Source: Eubacteriales bacterium
GTDB lineage: Bacteria; Bacillota; Clostridia; Tissierellales; GPF-1
Length of the DNA: 64,000 nucleotides
Direction: 5' to 3'
Assembly: GCA_030625815.1 (NCBI GenBank)
Contig: DAOUQF010000009.1
Location: 49,010 to 113,009 of the forward strand
Part shown: in pieces, positions 58,893 through 64,000 of the stretch
Numbering within the stretch: position 1 is the stretch's first letter
Layout of the letters: each line of letters starts with the position of its first letter
Position numbers and translations under genes: made by a program
The notes under the pieces: model-generated
Told to the model about the DNA's origin: nothing
Database searches by the model: none
The model's input: only the letters and a program-made list of their open reading frames with translations

Positions 58893-59606
58893 ATGGAAGT
58901 GATTGCCAACTATTGTGATCATTGCAAGGAGCGATATTGCACCCAAAAGATATCGATCTTCGCCGGACTCAGCACAGAGGAGACTGTCAGAATCCATGGA
59001 TTGATTCAGAGACTTTTCTTTAAAAAAGGAGAGCTGCTTGTGCTGGATGGACAGACCTATGATCGGTTGATGATAGTGCATGGGGGTCGATTAAAGGCAT
59101 ATCGCGATACGGCCGATGGAAAGCAGCAGATCTTGCATCTCTTTGGTCCCGGAGATTTTTTGGGAGAGCGATCCCTGTTCGCGGAAACGAATTCTGCTTA
59201 TACCGTGGAAGCCTTGACGGATGTTGCGGTTTGCACCATTCCCAGCGAAGCCTTTCAAGCGCTCTTGGATGAATATCCAGCGATCTCGAAGAGGATTCTG
59301 AAAACCCTATCTGATCGTTTGATTCATTTGGAGCGGACCATCGAGTCCATGGGGGCGAAAACCATCGATAAACGGGTGAGTGCGGTGCTTGTGGATTTTG
59401 CGGAGAAATTCGGAAAGCGTCAGGGAAATCGATTTGAATTGGAACTGCCCTTGAATCGAGAGGGGATTGCCAACTATATTGGACTCACGCGGGAAACTGT
59501 CACCAGAAAGATGAAGCGATTGGAACGGGATGGAATGATTCGCGCCATCGGCAATAAAAAGATCGAGATCCTGGATTGGGAAGCCTTGCGGGATAGTGGA
59601 GAATAA
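58893..59606 (+). CDS. Crp/Fnr-family regulator with an N-terminal cysteine cluster
   Basis: The 237-residue protein has a cyclic-nucleotide-like sensor domain (LLVLDGQTYDRLMIVHGG, FGPGDFLGERSLFAE) and a C-terminal winged helix (NREGIANYIGLTRETVTRKM). Before the sensor it has C-x2-C-x4-C (YCDHCKERYC) and a further Cys in DVAVCTIP, a spacing close to FNR's [4Fe-4S] ligands. This fits an oxygen- or NO-responsive regulator. ATG 58893 is preferred because AGGAGG lies seven bases upstream. It precedes a DUF438 hemerythrin/PAS gene, its likely target. Confidence 0.9.
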   Translation: MEVIANYCDHCKERYCTQKISIFAGLSTEETVRIHGLIQRLFFKKGELLVLDGQTYDRLMIVHGGRLKAYRDTADGKQQILHLFGPGDFLGERSLFAETNSAYTVEALTDVAVCTIPSEAFQALLDEYPAISKRILKTLSDRLIHLERTIESMGAKTIDKRVSAVLVDFAEKFGKRQGNRFELELPLNREGIANYIGLTRETVTRKMKRLERDGMIRAIGNKKIEILDWEALRDSGE

Positions 59607-59620
59607 TTTGAATAAATTTG

Positions 59621-59650
59621 AAAACTGTGATGCGTTTCACAGTTTTTTTC
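59621..59650 (+). terminator. Terminator of the Crp/Fnr gene
   Basis: AAAACTGTGA/TTCACAGTTTT with a short loop and T run. Confidence 0.8.
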
Positions 59651-59696
59651 TTTGTTTAGGGGTAAACTGACATCAAGCCAGTGAACAAGGAGGAAA

Positions 59697-60938
59697 ATGA
59701 TGAGTGAGATGATCAACAACCGTGAACAGCGACAAATAATTTTAAAGCAATTGATTCAGGAATTGCATGGCGGCGCCTCGGTGGAAGAGGTTCAGGAACG
59801 TTTTGCCGAGATAATTGAAGGCGTATCTGCAACGGAGATTTCGGAGATGGAGCAGAAACTGATTCAAGAAGGCATGCCCGTATCGGAAGTGCAACGGCTT
59901 TGCGATGTCCATGCTTCTGTTTTTAAGGGATCCATTAAAGAAATTCATGGCACCCAGGAAGCGGTAGAAATACCGGGTCATCCACTCCATACCTTTTTTC
60001 AGGAAAATCACGCATTGGAACGATGGTTTGGTGAGCGATTGCAACCGGCAATGAGTCGATGGATGGATGCGCCGGAAGGGGCCCCCCGAGAAGACCTGAT
60101 TCAGGCTTTTGAGGAATTGAAAGGCATTGATCGCCATTATGCCCGGAAAGAAAACCTGATGTTTCCACTTCTGGAGCGCTATGAAATTACAGCGCCTCCC
60201 AAGGTTATGTGGGGAGTCGATGATGAAATTCGCGGAAAGATCAAAGATGCGATTCGCGCAATTGGAGAAGGTGGAGAACCGGCAGTTCTGCAGAAATCGA
60301 TCTTGGAACCGTTGATTCATCAAATCAAGGAGATGATCTTCAAGGAAGAAAGCATTCTTTTCCCCATGGCGATCGATACCTTGACGGAGGATGAGTGGCT
60401 GGAGATTGCCGATAGCAGCGACGAGGTCGGATATTATCTGTTCACACCAACCGTGATCTGGAAACCCGAGAGGAAATTGGAGAATCTGTTGCAGATGGAA
60501 CCCGAGGAAACCACACCGACGGGCGAGGTGAAGTTTGACGCCGGTGCCATGACACCGGAAGAAATCAATGCCGTATTGAATACAGTGCCTTTGGATATGA
60601 CATTTGTGGATAAAAACGGATTGGTGAAGTATTTTACCCAAGGAAAAGAGCGAGTCTTTGATCGCCCGAAAACTATATTGGGACGCCATGTCAGCAATTG
60701 TCATCCGCCTGCAAGCGTCCATATCGTCGAGAAGATTGTGGCCGATTTAGAGGCCGGGAGACGGGATCATGTGGACTTTTGGATTCGCATGGGTCCGAAG
60801 TTTGTTATGATTCGCTACTTTGCGGTACGCAATGCGAAAAATGAATTCTTAGGGGTATTGGAAGTGACACAAAACATTCAACCGATTCAGGAGATTACAG
60901 GAGAGAAGCGGTTGTTATCAGAGGAGGAAATAGAATGA
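59697..60938 (+). CDS. DUF438 protein with hemerythrin-like and PAS domains
   Basis: The 413-residue cytosolic protein begins with a DUF438-type helical domain (residues 10-85). A hemerythrin-like four-helix region follows, with histidines in GHPLHTFFQENHALERWFG, IDRHYARKENLMFPLLER and HQIKEMIFKEESILFPMAID. This is the H...HxxxE...HxxxE pattern that binds a di-iron centre. The C-terminal 120 residues are PAS-like (DMTFVDKNGLVKYFTQGKER, GRHVSNCHPPASVHIVEKIV). Such proteins sense or scavenge O2 or NO. It directly follows the FNR-like gene and shares 4 bases with a ferredoxin gene. Start is ATG 59697 or 59700. Confidence 0.9.
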   Translation: MMSEMINNREQRQIILKQLIQELHGGASVEEVQERFAEIIEGVSATEISEMEQKLIQEGMPVSEVQRLCDVHASVFKGSIKEIHGTQEAVEIPGHPLHTFFQENHALERWFGERLQPAMSRWMDAPEGAPREDLIQAFEELKGIDRHYARKENLMFPLLERYEITAPPKVMWGVDDEIRGKIKDAIRAIGEGGEPAVLQKSILEPLIHQIKEMIFKEESILFPMAIDTLTEDEWLEIADSSDEVGYYLFTPTVIWKPERKLENLLQMEPEETTPTGEVKFDAGAMTPEEINAVLNTVPLDMTFVDKNGLVKYFTQGKERVFDRPKTILGRHVSNCHPPASVHIVEKIVADLEAGRRDHVDFWIRMGPKFVMIRYFAVRNAKNEFLGVLEVTQNIQPIQEITGEKRLLSEEEIE

Positions 60939-61126
60939 AAGCAAGAGTAATCAAGGAGGAGTGCATTGGCTGCGGCCTATGCGCAGGGATAGCTCCAGAG
61001 GTTTTTATTATGACGGATGAAGGGGTGGCGGAAGCCATCGAAGGAGAAATTCCTGCAATCAATCAGGACGCCACGCGAGAAGCGGCGGAAGCCTGTCCGG
61101 TAAGTGCCATAGAAGTGGAAGAATAA
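60935..61126 (+). CDS. Single-cluster ferredoxin
   Basis: The 63-residue protein has CIGCGLCAGIAPEVFIM (C-x2-C-x2-C) and later EACPVSAIEVEE, the four ligands of one [4Fe-4S] cluster. A second cluster motif is absent. It is an electron carrier, perhaps for the DUF438 protein or other redox enzymes. Its ATG overlaps the previous stop. Confidence 0.92.
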   Translation: MKARVIKEECIGCGLCAGIAPEVFIMTDEGVAEAIEGEIPAINQDATREAAEACPVSAIEVEE

Positions 61127-61152
61127 ACGCGAATTTTGCGTTTATTTTTTTG
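61125..61152 (+). terminator. Terminator of the Fnr-DUF438-ferredoxin unit
   Basis: AAACGC/GCGTTT with a GAATTTT loop followed by a T-rich run. Confidence 0.75.
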
Positions 61153-61177
61153 CTTGAAAGAATTTTCTGAAAATTCC

Positions 61178-61222
61178 TTGACAAGTTGGAAGGAATGCAT
61201 ATAATGAATTTAACAGTGTTAA
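61178..61222 (+). promoter_or_regulatory. Promoter and palindromic operator of the flavodoxin-TetR operon
   Basis: TTGACA at 61178-61183 and a perfect TATAAT at 61200-61205 are 16 bases apart. The perfect palindrome TTAACAGTGTTAA at 61210-61222 lies at the expected start and is a likely site for the TetR coded in the operon. Confidence 0.75.
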
Positions 61223-61255
61223 TAATATGAATAGAGTTAATGATTGGAGGAAACG

Positions 61256-61747
61256 ATGAAGATTGCAATTTTATATGGATCAAAATACGGTACGACTGAA
61301 AGCTGTGCGAGAAAAATCGCTAGTGAGATCAGGGGCGAAGTGGAATTAATCAACCTACTGGAGAAGAAGCCGCAAAGATTGATTGGATATGACGCGGTTC
61401 TAATGGGCGGAGCGGTGTATGCTGGAAAGATGGCTGACGACGTCATCCATGGAATTAAGAATTTGAATTTTGGGGATACGCCTTATGGACTTTTTATTTG
61501 TTGCAAGGATGAAAAAGAGAAGGCGGAAGGCTATTTGCGTCTGAATCTTGGTGACGGGATCGTCGACAACGCGATGGTGATCGAGCATCTGGGTCACGGC
61601 ATCAATCTGGAACGCATGAACTTCTTCACGCGTACGGCCATGAAAACCATGTTCAAGATTAAGGGGAGCTATACGGAATTCAACTCAGCGGCGATTCACA
61701 GAGTTGCCGACGGGGTCAACCGCATGGAGATTGTCCATGAACAATAA
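61256..61747 (+). CDS. Flavodoxin-domain protein
   Basis: The 163-residue protein begins KIAILYGSKYGTTESCARKI, the flavodoxin phosphate loop. GGAVYAGKMADDVI follows, and the tail is HemG/menaquinone-dependent oxidoreductase-like. It binds FMN and transfers electrons in the cytosol. Its spacing to TetR is an overlap of 11 bases. The start ATG 61256 follows GGAGG at seven bases. Confidence 0.88.
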   Translation: MKIAILYGSKYGTTESCARKIASEIRGEVELINLLEKKPQRLIGYDAVLMGGAVYAGKMADDVIHGIKNLNFGDTPYGLFICCKDEKEKAEGYLRLNLGDGIVDNAMVIEHLGHGINLERMNFFTRTAMKTMFKIKGSYTEFNSAAIHRVADGVNRMEIVHEQ

Positions 61748-62333
61748 GGAGCTTCAATCCCAGCGCATGAAGCGGTATTTTATTGATGCCGCCAAGGAAA
61801 TTTTGGCAGAAGACGGGGTGAAGAAACTCTCGGTCCGCAAAGTGGGGGATCGGGCGGGATACTCTTATGCAACCATCTACAATTATTTTCGAGATGTAAA
61901 CGAGCTTTTGACTTATTGTCTGGCGGATATGTTGGAAGACGCGTATCGCGCTTTGATCGCGGAAAAGGAAGAGGGGCTGGATCCTCGCGTTCAGTTGATC
62001 CGTTACGGGGAGCGGTATTTCTCCTATTTCTCGGAGAATCCGGTACTCTTTCAACTGTTATTTATTGAGGATTTGGGCACCGAGCCGGAAGAGGTAACCG
62101 AAAAAATGGGCGATTTGCCATCGGTCGGGCAATTGCTGATTGAAAGCATTGCGGCATGTGCAATGGCCGGTTATATTTTGGAAGATGAAGTCGAGGTATT
62201 GGCGGAACTTATCGCATCCTCGATTCATGGGAAATTACTGTTTGTTTTAAAGCGGAGAAGCCTCGAGTCACAGGATGTGGTGCTCAAGAAGATTCGAAGC
62301 GAAATAAGATATTTGATTAGGAGGAAGCGATGA
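61737..62333 (+). CDS. TetR-family regulator of the flavodoxin operon
   Basis: The 198-residue protein has the TetR head (KKLSVRKVGDRAGYSYATIY, NYFRDVNELLTYCL). The rest is helical with ligand-binding character. It overlaps the flavodoxin stop by 11 bases and the FMN-binding gene by 4 bases, so all three are coupled. It probably represses through TTAACAGTGTTAA. The ligand is unknown. Confidence 0.88.
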   Translation: MNNKELQSQRMKRYFIDAAKEILAEDGVKKLSVRKVGDRAGYSYATIYNYFRDVNELLTYCLADMLEDAYRALIAEKEEGLDPRVQLIRYGERYFSYFSENPVLFQLLFIEDLGTEPEEVTEKMGDLPSVGQLLIESIAACAMAGYILEDEVEVLAELIASSIHGKLLFVLKRRSLESQDVVLKKIRSEIRYLIRRKR

Positions 62334-62719
62334 AACGAATGAAAAAAATAGGATTGATTCTTTTGGTGTTGGTTGTTCTGTTTGCCGGAGCTGTTTGGGT
62401 ATTTGCGGGACAATTGACAAAGACCTTGAATGCAGAGGTGCAAATTGGAGAACTGGATTTAAGTCTTGTGAATGACGGTGTTTACAAGGAATCCTACTTT
62501 TACAACGAGGCGATGGGGGCTACCGTTGTTGTCACCGTTATCGATCATCGGATTGACACCATTGTGATTCAAGAACACAAAACAGGTTTGGGCAAGAAGG
62601 CGGAGGCCATCGTTGACCGCGTGATTGATAAGCAGACGCTGCAAGTTGATTCGGTTTCCGGCGCAACGGGAAGCAGCAAAATTATTCTGAAAGCAATTGA
62701 AAACGCAATCCATCATTAA
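62330..62719 (+). CDS. Membrane-anchored FMN-binding domain protein
   Basis: The 129-residue protein starts with a signal-anchor (KKIGLILLVLVVLFAGAVWV). The FMN_bind domain ends in DSVSGATGSSKIILKAI; the Thr of S-G-A-T is the expected site of covalent FMN. Such domains occur in RnfG/NqrC and small extracellular electron carriers. Together with the flavodoxin it may form a flavin electron path across the membrane. Confidence 0.85.
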   Translation: MKRMKKIGLILLVLVVLFAGAVWVFAGQLTKTLNAEVQIGELDLSLVNDGVYKESYFYNEAMGATVVVTVIDHRIDTIVIQEHKTGLGKKAEAIVDRVIDKQTLQVDSVSGATGSSKIILKAIENAIHH

Positions 62720-62742
62720 GTCGTGCGATGCGCGGCTTTTTT
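62719..62742 (+). terminator. Terminator of the flavodoxin operon
   Basis: GTCGTGC/GCGCGGC around GAT, with G-U pairs, followed by six T residues. Confidence 0.75.
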
Positions 62743-62887
62743 GATCCTATTGCCGGTTTATCGAACCTTTTTCTCGTTTTTGATGAGGAGTCGCGGCTAT
62801 AATATTTCCGCCGATTCCCGCATTCGGGTATTCTTGTTTTTGATTTGGTTAAAACTAAGTTCTTCAACTGAAACCTTGCAAATAAGA

Positions 62888-62948
62888 TTGAATTTTCCGA
62901 AAATATGGAGTAAGATTTAATTAAACAAATCGGTCGGTCGGCCGAGCG
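62888..62948 (+). promoter_or_regulatory. Promoter and TetR operator
   Basis: TTGAAT at 62888-62893 and TAAGAT at 62911-62916 are 17 bases apart. CGGTCGGTCGGCCGAGCG at 62931-62948 lies at or just after the start and is a TetR-type operator. Confidence 0.7.
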
Positions 62949-62968
62949 ATAGAAAAGGTGGGTTATAG

Positions 62969-63535
62969 ATGGGTCAAAACGCGCGTAACAGAAATATCCG
63001 GGAGGATATACTTATTGCAGCAGGTGATTTGATGCTACAAAAAGGCGTTAAAGAAACCAGCCTTAAGGACATAGCCAACGAAGTTGGGATAAGCAAGGGA
63101 ACCCTGTATTATCACTTTTCATCAAAGGACGATATTATATTCGAGATTGCCGATAAGCATCTTACGCAGCTGACAGACGAACTTGAGAACTGGATCGGCG
63201 ATATCGACAACGATTCCTCCATAGAGCAGATACTAAAAATTGTTATTGAGAGAATATCAAACCTTGAGACCAGAGGCAAACTTCACATTTATCTGATCAG
63301 CGAAGCAATATTGAATAATAAGACTCTTCGAGAACGGTTTAGGCAGAAATATGATGAGTGGTTAAACCTGATGGAAACTTCACTGAAAGCACTCTTGAAA
63401 GATCAAAATACGGATTATAGGGTTTTGTCATTTTTAATGGTGGCGGTTCTCGATGGATTCAGCATGCAGAAATTGATCGGTGTAGAAGACATCCCCGTAG
63501 AAGATACCGCCAGGATTATCGCCAGCCTCGGATAA
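62969..63535 (+). CDS. TetR-family regulator
   Basis: The 188-residue protein has a TetR head (TSLKDIANEVGISKGTLYYH, FSSKDDIIFEIADKHL). The C-terminal part resembles fatty-acid or alcohol-linked TetR regulators (FadR/YfiR style). It is flanked by CGGTCGGTCG sites and precedes an alcohol dehydrogenase gene, so it probably controls both. The ATG follows AGGTGGG. Confidence 0.9.
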   Translation: MGQNARNRNIREDILIAAGDLMLQKGVKETSLKDIANEVGISKGTLYYHFSSKDDIIFEIADKHLTQLTDELENWIGDIDNDSSIEQILKIVIERISNLETRGKLHIYLISEAILNNKTLRERFRQKYDEWLNLMETSLKALLKDQNTDYRVLSFLMVAVLDGFSMQKLIGVEDIPVEDTARIIASLG

Positions 63536-63588
63536 TTCAAGCGGTAGCTCAAACCCATTGCAAAGAGTGATCGAAGTATTTTAAAATT

Positions 63589-63612
63589 TATCGGTCGGTC
63601 GACCGACTGATA
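63589..63612 (+). promoter_or_regulatory. TetR operator upstream of the alcohol dehydrogenase
   Basis: TATCGGTCGGTC joined to GACCGACTGATA is a 24-bp palindrome with one mismatch and shares the CGGTCGGTC half with the site at 62931. Confidence 0.75.
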
Positions 63613-63783
63613 ACCAAAAATGAATTGTGACGTGCTACTTATGATTATGTAATTCAATTCTTCCAAGGGCTTTTTCTTGTCTTTCGATGGAGTGGATAAA
63701 GCCTGTTTTAAGGATGCGCAGAAATATATGTGAGAGAGATTATTTTTATGTGGATCAAATTTATTATACGAGGAGGATTTATA

Positions 63784-64000
63784 ATGAACAAACTGTACTG
63801 TAGGTTCTATCAGCAGATCATGAGGATCGCTATGCCTGTTATGCCATGGCGGAAGCCTGAGTTGCTTGAAGGAGAAGGAAGCCTAACAAAGTTGCCGGCA
63901 CTGATAAACAGCAAGGGAATCCGAAACGTCCTGGTGGTAACGGATAAGGGGATTTCTTCTATCGGGCTTATGAATCCGTTGCTTCAGAGTATGGAAGAAG
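63784..64000 (+). CDS. Iron-containing alcohol dehydrogenase, N-terminal part (cut by window end)
   Basis: The frame MNKLYCRFYQQIMRIAMPVM, PWRKPELLEGEGSLTKLPAL, then NSKGIRNVLVVTDKGISSIG runs off the window. The start of an NAD-binding Rossmann-like fold with the D-K-G loop identifies the iron-dependent alcohol dehydrogenase family (group III). ATG 63784 follows GAGGAGG at seven bases. The gene is probably controlled by the TetR operator 170 bases upstream. Substrate cannot be told from the fragment. Confidence 0.85.
   Translation, partial: MNKLYCRFYQQIMRIAMPVMPWRKPELLEGEGSLTKLPALINSKGIRNVLVVTDKGISSIGLMNPLLQSMEE

Overview
The window reads as chromosome of an anaerobic, low-to-moderate GC Firmicute of the class Clostridia. 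The grounds are a T-box leader before asnS, a RelQ-type small alarmone synthetase, strong AGGAGG ribosome binding sites with many GTG/TTG starts, TTGACA-17-TATAAT promoters, intrinsic terminators with long U tracts, a DUF896 protein, SorC/ROK/LacI sugar regulators, and oxygen/redox proteins typical of strict anaerobes. A Fusibacter/Acidaminobacter-like lineage is plausible, but that is a guess.

Layout. 0-2.8 kb: end of an MFS transporter, T-box, asnS, relQ. 2.8-9.9 kb (minus strand): a tight three-gene operon headed by a 1623-residue multidomain protein (HD, HEAT-like repeats, NadD-like nucleotidyltransferase, phosphoribosyltransferase-like), followed by a dehydrogenase-like Rossmann protein and a flavoprotein. 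10-15.4 kb: a small unknown protein, TauE/SafE permease, NAD kinase, RluA pseudouridine synthase, a 6S-like structured RNA with its own promoter and terminator, and a large membrane protein. 15.5-19.7 kb: LacI regulator, histidine ammonia-lyase, DUF896 protein, M18 aminopeptidase. 19.7-22.6 kb: DeoR regulator, class II aldolase, Gfo/Idh/MocA dehydrogenase.

22,584-26,236 is an unusual 3.65-kb transposon. It has 27-bp inverted ends and a 9-bp target duplication, and it split the intrinsic terminator of the preceding operon. It carries a ribbon-helix-helix protein, a zinc-finger/DDE-like transposase reading frame broken by one in-frame TAG, and a lipoprotein cargo gene. Both subterminal regions hold arrays of TCAC/GTGA motifs on a 12-bp period. 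This is my best candidate for an undescribed system.

26.5-30.0 kb: two large lipoproteins. 30.1-34.1 kb: a SorC regulator with DhaL, a small VOC-like protein, DhaK and an LsrF-type aldolase/thiolase, which is a hybrid of the Lsr and dihydroxyacetone-kinase systems. 34.1-37.1 kb: a frameshifted membrane-protein remnant and a degenerate-GGDEF/EAL phosphodiesterase. 37.2-46.9 kb: a ROK-regulated sugar operon (ABC permeases and binding protein, ROK repressor, phosphodiester glycosidase, nucleotidyltransferase, phosphohexomutase, UDP-sugar epimerase) with two matching palindromic operators. 46.9-49.0 kb: lipoprotein, GyrI-like protein, a flavodoxin-family fragment and a VOC protein.

49.1-55.1 kb: a LacI-controlled maltodextrin-type operon (GH13 enzyme, binding protein, two permeases). 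55.1-58.9 kb: N-terminally truncated DAACS symporter, TetR regulator, seven-helix-like membrane protein, amidase. 58.9-61.1 kb: Crp/Fnr regulator with a cysteine cluster, DUF438 hemerythrin/PAS protein, ferredoxin. 61.2-62.7 kb: flavodoxin, TetR and FMN-binding protein operon. 62.9-64 kb: a TetR regulator flanked by CGGTCGGTCG operators, then the start of an iron-containing alcohol dehydrogenase cut by the window end. Neither sugar ABC operon encodes an ATPase, so both probably share one encoded elsewhere.
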